NCBI GenBank assembly: GCA_014529385.2
Contig: CM043946.1
Span: 22,832,077-22,896,076 of the forward strand
Reading direction: 5' to 3'
Source of the DNA: Adiantum capillus-veneris
Lineage: Eukaryota > Streptophyta > Polypodiopsida > Polypodiales > Pteridaceae
Length of the DNA: 64,000 nt
The notes under the pieces were generated by a model. That model was not told where the DNA came from and searched no databases. It saw nothing but the letters and a program-made list of their open reading frames with translations. The position numbers and the translations under genes are program-made. This document shows positions 32,340 through 43,429 of the stretch, in pieces; the first letter of the stretch is position 1; each line of letters begins with the position of its first letter.

Positions 32340-34312
32340 GTGACAATGGAACTCATTTTATAAATGAAGTAATAAAAGAACTCACATCAAACTTCATGAT
32401 ATCTCACCACAAGTCTACACCCTATTATCCCCAAGCAAATGGCCAAGCTGAGAGTACCAACAAAACTCTCATCTCCATTTTGACAAAGACAGTTGAGGAG
32501 GCACATCGCACTGATTGGGACCTAAAGCTTACATCAGCTTTATGGGCTTATCGTACTGCGTATAAAGTTGCTATTAATTGCACACCGTTTAAGATGGTGT
32601 ATGGCCAAGAATCAGTTATGCCATGGGAGTTTGTCATTCCTAGTCTTCGAGTAGCTTCTCAAGAAGGTTGGGATGGTAACCCCTTAGTGGAGCGATTATA
32701 TATCCTGGAAAGGCTAGATGAAGTGAGGCAATTACCTGTGCGAAATGCTCTAGTGGAGAAGGATAGGAGAAAGAAGTGGTTTGATAGCCATTTAAAGGAT
32801 AAAGACATCAAGGTTGGTGATAAAGTTCTTATGTACGGGGTACGTAATGAAAAGAAGAAATTGAAATACGTTGGTAAGGGACCATATCGAGTGTGTGAAA
32901 TTACCCCGCAAGGTACCATTCGTGAGGAGACTCTAGATGGAGTTGAAACCATTGGATTCCTTAATGGGAGTAAATTCAAAAGATATTATGATCCTCTAAG
33001 CCAGGAAGAGTTGCAAGCCATCCATCAAAAGAAGGATGCCAAGGAACAAGCAGAACTTAGAAAAATCCAAGCAAGAGTTGAGGCTCAAGAACGACAACAA
33101 TGTCTTAGACGCCAACGAGAGACTAATTTGGGAATCACGCAAGAATTTTTCGAGGACACAGATGAAGACTCATTAGAATATGAGCCACCCCTACGATACC
33201 CAATTGAGCTAAATAGCCCCTATGGAAAAGTACTATACAATGCCTTATTAGATACGGGAGCTAAACACAATTTGTTATCCTATGGAGTTTGGTGTCAATT
33301 AGGGAAACCGACCCTATCCCTGAGTACGATGCAAGTCAAGGGCATTAATAAAAAGAAAACTGCTATTCTTGGAGTCCTTCAGACCCCTGTTGTCTATGAC
33401 AATGGAAGCATAGTGCAGAGGTTTCTAGTCATGCCCGCGGGAGCTATGGAAGGCAACGTAAACCTGGGACGCACGTGGATGTTGGCAACCAAATTCACTA
33501 TTGATTGGGATACTGGTAGTGTCACGACACGACCACCGACTCTTACCCCTATCATTCAAGCAAAGTCACCTACGTTGCAAACTCTAGCAAAGTTGAAGGA
33601 TAGCCAACATTCACAAGCCAAGGTGGTTAACTCGTCTTTGCCGACTACCCATGAACCTAGCACATCAACACTTGTAGTTGCAGCAAGAAGTAATATTGCA
33701 AGTACTCAACCTGCACGACCTAAGAGTAAATATCAATGGGTCCCCAAGGCCTTACTTCCAACTACCTCAACCCTCCCATCCATTCCAAGAAAAAATTTCC
33801 CTGGAAAACCAAGAGCGCGCTCTAGGAGAGTCAAGACCAAATCACGATGGATTCCAAAACGACTATTAGAAGCCCAAGGCTACTATGATGGAAATGAGCA
33901 AATTTGGGTACCTAAACGTAAAATGTGTCCTTCCCTATCGACAACAAACCCATATGAGTCAAACAATGTAACGCTAAAGCCAATGGCAGACCATGGGAAG
34001 GGAAAGATCACAGAATGCTACACACCTAGTCCAGAGCTAGTTTGGGCTCCAAGGAAAAACCAATTTATTCCACCTAGCTCAGGATCGGGGGAGTTCCATG
34101 AAGCTTCTAGCTCCTCATGTAATACATCCATAGAGGTAAAAGCTTCTACACAGCCTCCACCTACAATAGTGGACCTCCATGAAGCTACAAAGGAATCCAC
34201 ACCTTCCAGTGTTCAAGAATCACCTGATAAACCACTTCAAGTTCGATCCTGGGAGAGTACCTTACCACCCTTGCAACTCGATGAGGCACCTAAGGTAATA
34301 GAAAACTACTAG
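32237..34312 (+). CDS. G3 integrase C-terminal part, second retropepsin, W-x-P-K tail
   Basis: The 691-codon frame begins inside integrase: [11 protein letters not shown], then [16 protein letters not shown] with the catalytic glutamate, [20 protein letters not shown], and a basic C-terminal domain to about residue 290. After a charged helix ([20 protein letters not shown]) comes an apparently complete retropepsin fold. It has [14 protein letters not shown] (D339, canonical DTG), a middle strand [15 protein letters not shown], and [16 protein letters not shown] near residue 409, the counterpart of the late ILGR motif. The last 200 residues are serine/threonine-rich with [23 protein letters not shown] and VWAPRK. 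A protease after integrase is unusual for gypsy. The domain might act as a second processing enzyme or be a captured structural module. Confidence 0.85.
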   Translation: MGGGKATRKADAKTKAKFLFENIITRFGCPFELVSDNGTHFINEVIKELTSNFMISHHKSTPYYPQANGQAESTNKTLISILTKTVEEAHRTDWDLKLTSALWAYRTAYKVAINCTPFKMVYGQESVMPWEFVIPSLRVASQEGWDGNPLVERLYILERLDEVRQLPVRNALVEKDRRKKWFDSHLKDKDIKVGDKVLMYGVRNEKKKLKYVGKGPYRVCEITPQGTIREETLDGVETIGFLNGSKFKRYYDPLSQEELQAIHQKKDAKEQAELRKIQARVEAQERQQCLRRQRETNLGITQEFFEDTDEDSLEYEPPLRYPIELNSPYGKVLYNALLDTGAKHNLLSYGVWCQLGKPTLSLSTMQVKGINKKKTAILGVLQTPVVYDNGSIVQRFLVMPAGAMEGNVNLGRTWMLATKFTIDWDTGSVTTRPPTLTPIIQAKSPTLQTLAKLKDSQHSQAKVVNSSLPTTHEPSTSTLVVAARSNIASTQPARPKSKYQWVPKALLPTTSTLPSIPRKNFPGKPRARSRRVKTKSRWIPKRLLEAQGYYDGNEQIWVPKRKMCPSLSTTNPYESNNVTLKPMADHGKGKITECYTPSPELVWAPRKNQFIPPSSGSGEFHEASSSSCNTSIEVKASTQPPPTIVDLHEATKESTPSSVQESPDKPLQVRSWESTLPPLQLDEAPKVIENY

Positions 34313-34390
34313 CAAAAATCTTCACCTATAACAACTTGGAACAACTGGTTTCAAAAGGTGACGACATCATTTCAAACGGTATGATCTACC

Positions 34391-34628
34391 CAAGGAAGGG
34401 GGGAGTGTTTGTGGACATCCATTATTCACTTGCTTCCCTCTCAACCTTTCTCCCTGACCTCTTAATCTCCAATCTTAGGGAATGTATATATAAAGCCTTA
34501 TACTCACAAAAACAAGATAAAAAAGTAAAAGAGCAAGAGCCATAACACAAAATCATAAAAACAAATTATGCACAAGAACACAACCCTTGTAATATTTGCA
34601 CTCTAACCATCATCTATTTGCGTGTACA
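34391..34628 (+). repeat. Polypurine tract and short LTR-like unit 3' of G3
   Basis: CAAGGAAGGGGGGAG (34391-34405) precedes TGTTTGTGG at 34406, and the unit could end at TGTACA (34628), giving a 223-bp LTR with TG...CA ends. A TATA box (TATATAAAG, 34487-34495) and an A-rich stretch after it fit an LTR promoter. No second copy was found in the window, so it remains a candidate. Confidence 0.5.
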
Positions 34629-34728
34629 GATATGGCTAGTACGCTAGAGTCATCCACTCCTGCCTTGGGTGAGAGGTACCCTCGTTACTTTTCACAAATA
34701 TTTCACATGGTCTTTCTAGTGCTTGCAT

Positions 34729-35016
34729 ATGAATGGATTTGATAGGTACGCTAGCAGTCCCTTGACCACGTCTGATCCATACTTAGTAGAGAGCGTTTCT
34801 CCCATTGCACAAGCCTACCCTTTTGACCAAGATGACTATAGGCGTCTAGTGACCTTCTTAGTAAACATGGGCACCTATGATGAAGAAGAAAATTTACAGG
34901 ACTACACGAATGACACATATGGTCTTATGGATGATGACTTTGTTTATCTCGACGACGAGGATAGGGGTTTAGCCTTAGGGTTTCCCCCCAACCTCTACAA
35001 TATCCTATTCCCTTGA
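34729..35016 (+). CDS. Small acidic ORF (95 aa), unknown
   Basis: From ATG 34729 the frame gives a strongly acidic protein: DQDDYRRLV in the middle, then EEENLQDYTND and YLDDEDRGLALG near the end, with no signal peptide or membrane segment. A purine-rich PPT-like run (35019-35030) follows the stop at once. It could be an extra 3' ORF of G3, or the start of a gag from another element of the family lying after the short LTR at 34406-34628. I do not recognise it. Confidence 0.35.
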   Translation: MNGFDRYASSPLTTSDPYLVESVSPIAQAYPFDQDDYRRLVTFLVNMGTYDEEENLQDYTNDTYGLMDDDFVYLDDEDRGLALGFPPNLYNILFP

Positions 35017-35018
35017 CT

Positions 35019-36387
35019 CTCTAGGGGGAGTGCAAATAATTAGGTTAGGGTTCCTTATGTTTTTTGTTGTGTTCAATAAGTGTTGGTACCTTTTCCCACT
35101 AATGTGCCTCCTGGAGGTATTCCTTTTGTTTCCTAGTGTGTACAGGAGCGTGTTGCTATTGATAGGATTTGGACCTTCATGGAACCTTTCTCTCGTTCAC
35201 ACTTCAGATCAAGCGCGACCATCAACACAAACAGGTGTTTTTTGTCCATTAGCATTGCCCCTATCTATTTTGCATCCATGTTTGTCTGCTTTAATTGTGA
35301 TTGGTAGCCTAATATTCACCGCATTTGCTTAGTATGAAACATTTAATTCAATGTAATTTTTTGTCATAATCACTTGTCTAGGTTTAAAAATCAAGCAGTC
35401 CGACTAAGCTAGTTTGACCACGCTAGGTGTTAGAAATCTTCTCTTAATACCATGGGGAATGCCTTCCTAATAAGCAATGGTTACTTAGGTTCTTAATCCG
35501 ATTTAGGCAGCATTGTGTAAAATGTACTAGGAATTTCTAGTGGGCTTGACCCTATTGACCTTTAGCTTAAGTATTATAAAGGGAGTTTACTAGTGTGATG
35601 AGCCTGGGGAGGTGTATCAGAGTTATATGACCCCCCAAAGCTACAAAATTAAAAGGCTGAAAATGAACAAAAAAAAAATCAAAGTGCCACATTGTAAAAT
35701 CTTAAGCTGGAAGAGAAATCTCATCTTGATTGGGTACTTCACTCACATGTATCGCCTATGATACTAGAGCCCTAGAGGTTCCCAGTGTGGGCGCTTTTCC
35801 TTGAAAAGCAAAAAACCCAAGGCATACAAAATAAGCACACACATCAAAATTGAATCACTGTGAAAAGACTTTGGGGGGTCAAAGCAAAGGTAATCAGTCA
35901 GGCGATGATTTCTGAGAAATTCCTTTTATCGTAACTTAACTACAAGGTCCTCTAGGTATAGCCTCTAGTCAGCCCTCGAACATGAAATACTTGGCTCTCG
36001 CGATTAAACAACTTAATTAACCAGAGAAAATTAAGAAGCTTACCCATGGTATTAATAATCGATCTCTAGTGCCTTTCGACCGTTAAATTAGCGACCCCGG
36101 ACTTGTTTAATCTTTTACCGTTACATCTGTTTATGCATTTGATTACATTGCAATTTAATGTTTATTGTTGACAAATTGTTTAAAATTCTGTTACCAATCA
36201 ATTTGTCTGCCTAAAATTGCATATGCTTTTTAATTGCTTATGAGAATGCAATTACTGTGCAATGTTGTCTGATTTTGCAGTGACTGAAGAAGGCTAAGGA
36301 CATTCATCTCAAATGCTCTTCCACCTCGACCAACGAGCTTCAACTCAATAGCTTCCGAGGTCGGAATCTACATCTGGAAGGGGGGCA
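35019..36387 (+). other. Non-coding DNA between two polypurine-like tracts
   Basis: The stretch starts with TCTAGGGGGAG followed by TGCAAATAATT and ends with GGAAGGGGGGCA followed by TGTTAACCC; both junctions look like a polypurine tract next to an LTR start. No supported gene lies between. Together with 34391 this makes three candidate tracts in 2 kb, so I cannot say which is the real 3' end of G3. Confidence 0.45.
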
Positions 36388-36950
36388 TGTTAACCCTCAC
36401 AGCTCACGGACACCCTATCACCTACGAGACGGACATTGTAACCTATGGTTGACATTGTATTATTTATTTGGTAGAGTCAGGTACCGGGCTTGTCGGTCCA
36501 ATAGGAAAAGGGTAAGAGTGATCGCCGATGAGAGGCGCACTCTAACTGGGACATTCAAGGGATTAGTTGGCTAAGCATGGGCGCCCAAATGTGAATGGGG
36601 TGAGCTCATATAAAAGCCAACTAAACCTAAAATTCACTCATTCTCTCATTTGTGCAATGCAAGAAGAGTGCTCTTGCTCCATCTCCTTGTGTACTAGTGT
36701 GTGTGTGTGTACTTGAGAGAGAGAGTGTGTGTGTGTGTGTGATCGAGCATTGCGGCGACACGACGGCGGTGAAGCGGTTGAGCGCGATGTAGCGGTGTCT
36801 CCTTCTTTTTCGCGGAAAGGAATCCTCCACGGCAGGAGCATAGAGCGGTGAGTGACACACCATTGCCCTCTTTTGAGCTTACTAGTTAAGCTAGTTGTGT
36901 GCTTGGAGCCGTCTGTGGCTCGCACACAGTGTTAGGCAAGTCCCTTGCTT
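36388..36950 (+). repeat. LTR-like segment with TATA box
   Basis: It begins TGTTAACCCTC after a purine tract and has a TATA box at 36609-36616 (TATAAAAG). A GT/GA microsatellite lies at about 36698-36741, in what would be the transcribed leader. The 3' end is not defined and no partner copy is present in the window. Open frames across the microsatellite are low-complexity artefacts. Confidence 0.45.
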
Positions 36951-37069
36951 CGACAGTGCGGCAAGGAGCACACATTACTCCCTTTCCACACACCTAAAAA
37001 CAAGCATGCACATGTGCTTGACCCCCCACCCCCTTTGTTTGCTTGTGCACTACACTTTACACACACCCA

Positions 37070-37235
37070 AATTGAGGATGGCACACACCCCTCTTAAATG
37101 ATGCACACACCTAAATCGAGTAAGTGCACACACACCCAATTTAAGTAAATGCACACACACCTAAATCAAGTAAGTGCACACACACACCCAATTTAAGTAA
37201 GTGCACACACACACCTAAATCAAGTAAATGCACAC
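37070..37235 (+). repeat. Minisatellite of CA-rich units
   Basis: Units of about 31-33 bp alternate between CACACACACCTAAATCAAGTAA-like and CACACACCCAATTTAAGTAA-like versions, five to six copies in all. It is non-coding and probably grew by slippage inside the leader of element G6. Confidence 0.75.
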
Positions 37236-37240
37236 ACTAT

Positions 37241-38460
37241 TTCGAGAAGTGAGACCTATGCGCATGCAAAACTAAAAATAGGTCGTGAAGTGCGTACGCT
37301 CTCAATTTGGTGAAGATTTTTTTGCAATTAACACTTCAAAATCACACCCAAAATCAAATTTTAATGCATTTTGCATCCAAATTAGGTCGATTTTTGCTTC
37401 TCTTTTTGCCTAATTTTGACTAAAAATTAGCATAATTAGCAATAGAATTAAGCAAAATTAAGCATATACAATTGATCATCACACTTTGAACTTTGCAATT
37501 CATCCAATTTCACATCAATTTGCAATCAATTACAAGCCCAATTAAGTGTGCACACACAAGCATAATCAAGCACTAATCGCTAATCAATGCACACACAATC
37601 TAGCAAAAATTGGGTAGCATTTTGACGCAATTTTAGCAATGAAAAAACTGATCCATAATCATCATAACAACATCAAGCAATCCAATGATTATTATGAACC
37701 CAATTGGCACCAATTAAACCACAATTTGCACTAAAAAATGTCCACTTTGCCTACACATAGGCACACTAATTGCACTTAGATTTGCACTAATTTTTTGTGA
37801 TATTTTTCTTTAATCAAACTTGCAAATCAAATCAGCAAATGAATGGGTTAATGCACTCACAATAATGTAAGCATTGCGTCGATTTTCCACTCCAATTGAC
37901 GCCTACACACATGAATGGGTTAATGCACGCACAATAATGTAAGCATCGCGTCGATTTTCCACTCCAATTGACGCCTACACACATGTGTGTGTACTAGCAA
38001 CCGCTTAACCACAATTCACCTACAATCAATCAAGCACAAAATCTCATGTGTAGCATCATTTTCAATCAAATTAAACACATAAGAAAGATAATCACACTTC
38101 AAATCAATGATTTAGCTATGTGTGACACAAAAATCAAGTGTGATTAGAGAGTAATTAGAGAGTCTAATTAGGAAAAAATCCCTAATTACACACTCAAAAA
38201 TCACTCGATTTCACTAAATTTTTTTGCAATTTCTTATCAAAAGAGTGATGCTTAAGCCTCTAATTAGGCATACACTCATATAAAGCACTCCAATTGTTAG
38301 CGGACTAGTAGAAAATTAGTGAAAAAAGAGAGAAAAACATACAAATTAATCACAATTTCTTAACCAAATCTCACCATAAATCCACAATTCACCATCACCA
38401 ACACCTAATCCTAATTAAAATTAGAAACTCAAACCATCACATGGGTGATTCTCTAGCTTA
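37241..38460 (-). other. Leader region of G6, non-coding, with a 72-bp tandem duplication
   Basis: The DNA is AT-rich with no coding frame. A 72-bp segment at 37841-37912 is repeated almost exactly at 37913-37984. By its position next to the primer site at 38467 it should be the untranslated leader of G6, but no gag follows, so the element is either deleted or non-coding. Confidence 0.55.
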
Positions 38461-38466
38461 GGCGCT

Positions 38467-38487
38467 CGATCCCCGGCAACGGCGCCA
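38467..38487 (-). other. Primer-binding site, tRNA-Asp
   Basis: On the minus strand it reads TGGCGCCGTTGCCGGGGATC, complementary to the 3' end of plant tRNA-Asp, as used by Athila and related gypsy elements. One base separates it from the LTR at 38489. Confidence 0.9.
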
Positions 38488-38488
38488 A

Positions 38489-39243
38489 TGTTGGCAGTCA
38501 TAGCAGAGCGCACAACCACCGACATAATGTCAATCCGGTGGATCGCAACCCGGCTAGTGCATTGAGGCATGGATGCACCTAATGTGATAGAATGAGGACT
38601 CTAGGAAGAGGGGTAAAGCAAGAGAGGAGAAGAGGGAAAGCCGATGAAGCAAGATCCATGTACACACACTCTCAATCTACACTCTAATCATGCAGACAAT
38701 GGTGTATCCCTTTGCTCTAATCTCAAGCACACACACTCTAATCACACATTAAGCATACACAAAGAAGCCTAATGAGAGAATGTATGCAGCCCACGTACAC
38801 ACATACTCTAATCTAGCACACATGTGAAGCAAGAATGCTCGAACAAGAGGGAAAACTTGAGAGAGAAGAGAAGATTAACAATAATCATACACCATTAACA
38901 CACATAAGCTTGAAAGACAAGAGAAAGTAGAGAGAACTTAGCTTCCATTAATCCCAATGACCACTACATATGATGTGGAAGATCCAAGCTCCATAGCCAC
39001 TCCTCTTCTTCTTCTCCACACTCCCTCACACTCCCTTCTCTAAGAATGCCCTTTCACATCTTGTGAATTGACTTATATACAAGGGCTTTTAAAAATGGGC
39101 GGCCGGCCAAAAAATGTATAACATGTTGTAGGTATCTAGGCTCATCTAATCATCAATGTACAACTTGGAACCCACTGTGGAGCCCGTAAATACAAAAATA
39201 TATGCATACACATATGTGTACACACCAATGGAAGCATAATGCA
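38489..39243 (-). repeat. 5' LTR of gypsy element G6
   Basis: The inner end (minus-strand CTGCCAACA) is fixed by the primer site. A TATA box on the minus strand (TATATAAG, 39079-39072) fits an LTR promoter. The outer end is uncertain; CA at 39242-39243 is one option, and G5-derived coding sequence starts at 39263. The 3' LTR of G6 was not found. G6 probably inserted into, or was joined to, truncated G5. Confidence 0.7.
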
Positions 39244-39262
39244 TGTCGTTAACGCTCGCCCG

Positions 39263-42187
39263 TGGGTGAGTCCAGTAGTTAGCCCAAAGAAGGATGGAAA
39301 GTGGAGGATTTGTGTAGATTTTAAACCCTTAAACGCAGCCACTAAGAAGAACCCATATCCTCTTCATTCATCGGTCGGATCTTGGATTCAATGGTGGCAG
39401 GTTCTGAGAGGTACAGTGTGTGTGATGGTTTTCAGGCTATTTTCAATTGCAGATTTCTCTTAAAGACCGAACAAAGACAACTTCATTACGCCATGGGGTT
39501 GTTATTGCTACACAGTATTTCCATTTGGGTTAACAAATGGACCATCCTTCTATCAAGAGAGAGAAAATTCAGTATTGGCACCATTCATTGGTAGTTGTGT
39601 TAGAGATTTTATGGACGACTTTTGTGTGTACAACAGTAGGGCTGACCACCATGAGAAGATGCAGATGGTATTGGATCGATATGATGAATGTGGAGGACAT
39701 AGCACAACCAAGGGTGAATTTATTGGTCCATATGGTGTCAAAAAATGGCATTAAGGCTGATCTAGAAAGGTCAAGTCTACTATTCTTCTTCCATCACCTA
39801 AGAGTACAAAGCAATTGGCAACCTTTATACACAAAGTGAAGTACATGGCGCGATTTATTCCATTGTCTTCACAACTCCTTTATACATTACAACAAGTGGC
39901 AAAGCATGATCCATTGCAATGGGATGACAAGTGTGAAGAAGTGTTTCAAGAGGTGAAAGAGGTGTTAGGGTGGCTGTCAGCCATGCAGGCTCTTGATTGG
40001 GAGCAAGCATTTTATGTAAATCCATCAGTAGGGGATGATGCCATTGGAGCCATGCTATTGCAAAAGGGGAAGGGTAGCCATTATATGAGGCCACTGTATT
40101 GTGAAAGCCGAGTGAAGTTGGTAGCAGAAAGAAAGTTGTTGGAAGTAGAGCTTGTGATGGCCATTGTAATATTTGCATGTCGACGATTTCATCATTACTT
40201 GCTACCACGACCTTTTGTTTTCTTAACGAGTTACGCTTTTTTGCCACATTTAATTCATTAATGGCACTAACATGTCAAATGTGGTCAAGGAATGGGTGAT
40301 TGAGTTGCAAGTGTTTGAGTTCTCTTTTTTAGTGGAAGACAGTACAAGAGCTACCCTAGCTTGTTGACTTACAAGGAGAATCCCCTTCTTGTTAATGAAG
40401 AGGTGGTGAGAAGGGTAGTTGAAGAAGTTCCACAGATCCGCAATGCACATGTGTTGTTGTTTGATGGCTCATACAGAAAGAGCCATGATGCGGCTTCAGG
40501 GGGTATTGCAGTTTATGATCCAGAGGGGAAGCTAGTATGCAAGAGAGGGTTCAGATTGGATGCTCATAGTAACAATGAGGCTGAATATGCTACTTTGGAA
40601 GCCGGATTACACATTTGTTTGAAGCATGGGATTAGAAGGTTGAGCATAAAAGGTGATGCCTTGTTTGTTGTTAAGCAAGCGTTGGGTGTGCGGAAGAGCA
40701 AGAACACCTCATTGAAGGAAATGTGTTTAAGAATTAAAGGCCTATTAAAAAAGTTCGAAGCATGGAGCATTAGACACATTGAACGTGCTCTAAATGGAGA
40801 TGCACATGAAGCAGCTCAAAGCATGATTGGGGAGCTATTTGTGTTGAGGACCAATTTACCTCTTTATCATGGCCGGGAAAGTTTGGCTCAAGAAGAGGAG
40901 TTTTTGCTAACAGGAATCATCCCAAAGGACATTCAGAAGTCTAAGAAGTATGGTTTTGTGCATAGAGCATCTAGACGTGTACCTTGGCGGGAGGAGATTT
41001 ACAAAGTGTTAAAAGAGAATCATAAAGGCGCATGTGGCGGACATTTTTCTCTAAAGATCACCTTGCATAAGATCTTGCAAGAGGGGTATGTATGGCCTAG
41101 TTTGCACAAGGATGTCCACCATTGGTGTAGGTCTTGCAATAGGTGTCAAGCATTTGGGAAGAGAGTGTTGAAGCCAGAGCTACGAAAAACCATTATGGCG
41201 TTTGATGTGTTTGAAAAGTGGGGGATTGATGCAATAGGCCCATTACCTATCACAAGCAGGGGCAAAAGCTATATTTTGACTATAGTGGACTATCTCTCTA
41301 AATGGGCAGAGGCTATAACAGTAAAACAAATCACTGCAAAGGATGTGGCAAAATTTGTGTACGATGAAATATGTTGCAAGTTTGGGGTGCCACTAGAGCT
41401 ACTTTTGGACAAGGGACCAGGATTTAGAGCTAAACTATTAGACTTTTTATGCGCAAAGATGAAGATTAGGCACTAGCATACCACTCCTTATTATCCAAAA
41501 TGTAATGGCTTAAATGAAAGATTCAATGGTGAGTTGGTACAAATTCTGTCGAAACTGACAGAGCACCAAGGAAATAATTGGAATTTGGAATTGCCTAGTG
41601 CATTATGGGCTTACCGTACTTTGGTAAAGATAGGTACAGGGTTTACTCCATTTCATTTGGTACATGGAAAGGAAGCACTATTGCATGTGGAAGTAGAGTT
41701 GCCTATGGTCAAGATGTTAGAAAAGTTGCTTGGGCAGTCCAGTGATGCATTCATAGAGAGGCTCTTACAATTACAAGAGGTTTAGCTGGATAGGGTGAGC
41801 GCATTGGAACATTATGGGCAGATGCAAGATAAGGCTTTAGAAAAGATAAATGAAAAGGTCAAAAGTAAGGGTATCAAGAAACATGACTTGGTTTTGCGCT
41901 ACAATAGTAAGCTCGACAAGACATTTCAAAAGAAGTTTCAAATTAAGTGGGAAGGCCCTTTCAAGGTAGTTGAGTGTTTTCCCAATGCTACATATTAGCT
42001 GGCTAACCTGGATGGGATTCTGCATAAGTCAAGGGTAAATGGATTGCATCTTAAATTATATCATGCTAAATTAATGATGGTGGAGCAAGATGAGTTGTCA
42101 GCAGAACAAGTAATGTATGTGAGGGATGAGGAGACCTGTGACGCGGTGAGTCTCATATCTCTTTTTGCTGTTGTTGATCATGAATGA
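39263..42187 (+). pseudogene. G5 pol remnant
   Basis: Broken frames give reverse transcriptase (VSPKKDGKWRICVDFKPL, a polymerase box written as FMDDFCVYN in another frame near 39609), and RNase H. The archaeal-type RNase H starts LFDGSYRKSHDAASGGIA (40457). Integrase follows (ACGGHFSLKITLHKIL, KWGIDAIGPLP, LLDKGPGF), as does the C-terminal tail to the stop at 42185-42187. Frame changes lie near 39390, 39560, 39830 and 40365, with stops at 41474, 41783 and 41996. The second catalytic block reads LDKGPG, sharing the unusual K with G4 (SDKGPG), so that change predates both copies. Confidence 0.88.
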
Positions 42188-42194
42188 TCTAGCA

Positions 42195-42215
42195 GGCTAG
42201 GGGATGGGCAAATTA
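42195..42215 (+). other. Polypurine tract of G5
   Basis: A G/A-rich tract containing GGCTAGGGGATGGGC immediately precedes the LTR start TGTTAGGAG at 42216 and matches the same site in G4. Confidence 0.8.
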
Positions 42216-43279
42216 TGTTAGGAGTTTTTTGGAAGAAGTGATTGCGCATATATACACACACATGCATGGTGCATCAAATAAAGAATTGCCCATTTTCCAG
42301 AGCTAGGTGGTTACGTGGGCCCCACATGTGTACAGGTAGGACAACATATACATAATACATTGATTCTCATTATCAGTGTCAGTGTGTTTTTCTACAATAA
42401 TGAGGAGTTGGTGGAGCATAAAACTTCTCGAAGAAGCTATCATCGGGCCGACGCCATGAGGTAAGCAAGTGTATCATATGGCATCCAGTGGCATCAGGAG
42501 GTCGAATGGGGTCAATACTTGCACGTGGTAAGCGAGGACACAATGTGGGTGTTTTCTTATGATGAATTATGCAAAAAAGGTCATCATGAGAACTGTATTT
42601 GGGGGCCACTTCACGTGATTGTGGGATGCATTATTGGAAAAAGTTGAGTGCCAGGTGTGCGGATGGATGTAGAAGGGTAACAAAAACGTTCTGCGTGGCC
42701 ATTTTTGGGCCAGTTCGGGGTCCGTTTGAGGTCAATCAAAAGGGCAAAGGTGCCCAAGGGATAAAGTGAAGTTTGGACACTGAAAAACCTGAGAGAAAAA
42801 CCAGCAAAATATGGAGAGAAGAGGAGGAACAGCCGCAACTCAATTTTTACTGTTTTTGGAGCCTGTTTTGGCCATAAACTGCTCATCCAAGGTTGGATTT
42901 GAGCACTTTGATATTGTAAACTATGATTTTGGGTTGTTCCAAACACAATGGTGCTGTCCATTTTGCCAAATTCCTCACTGTTTTTCTGCTGTTTTGGCTG
43001 TGTAACTTTCTCTTGTGAGCGAAGCCTCTGCTCAAATTTGTAATTGTATCTAGCATGTTTCATCCATATTGTGCGAGCTATTTGCCCCATTGGTGTTGGC
43101 CCAAGCTCAATTGTATCTAAACATAAAAAATATTCCTCTTTTGAGCTGAGTTTTTTTTTTTTTGTGTGTGTGTGTGTGTCTCTGTGTTGAGTGGGCAAAT
43201 GTATAGTCTCTCTCCTCTCACTCCATCGGTGTGTTCCCTGTCTCGGCCAGGTGGGTTGTATAAACCGAGTGGTGCCCCA

Positions 43280-43357
<78 letters not shown>

Positions 43358-43418
43358 CATCTCAAGAGTGTGTGCCAGGTGATTATAGAGGCGTTGTGTG
43401 TGTTTTCGTCCCGCTCAC
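42216..43418 (+). repeat. 3' LTR of G5 with (TG)n expansion at 43283-43355
   Basis: It matches the G4 LTR along its length. A pure TG array of about 73 bp replaces a shorter CA/TG-rich patch in G4 and accounts for most of the length difference (about 1203 versus 1153 bp). A second TG run lies at 43163-43179. The LTR ends at GCTCAC and coding sequence of gene P starts within about 15 bp. Confidence 0.87.
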
Positions 43419-43429
43419 ACCGCCAAGGA

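Larger units (their letters stand above)
28019..34405 (+). mobile_element. Ty3/gypsy element G3 (G1 family)
   Basis: Coding order is a first ORF with a retropepsin, reverse transcriptase and RNase H, integrase, a second retropepsin-like domain and W-x-P-K repeats. The frame changes three times; each change fits the loss of a single base in otherwise well-preserved sequence, plus one in-frame TAG. There is no archaeal-type RNase H, so it is not Tat; the reverse transcriptase looks closest to the Athila/OTA side by memory. G1 is an older relative. Confidence 0.88.
39263..43418 (+). mobile_element. Ty3/gypsy Tat element G5 (G4 family), 5'-truncated
   Basis: Homology to G4 begins abruptly at 39263 in the fingers region of reverse transcriptase and continues through RNase H, archaeal-type RNase H, integrase, polypurine tract and a complete 3' LTR. 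It is in the opposite orientation to G4. More frame changes than in G4 show it is an older or less constrained copy. Its 3' end lies inside the coding region of gene P. Confidence 0.9.

Noticed and set aside
36627-36925. Minus-strand ORFs with His-Thr/Ser-Leu repeats
   Set aside because: They cross a GT/GA microsatellite in an LTR-like leader.
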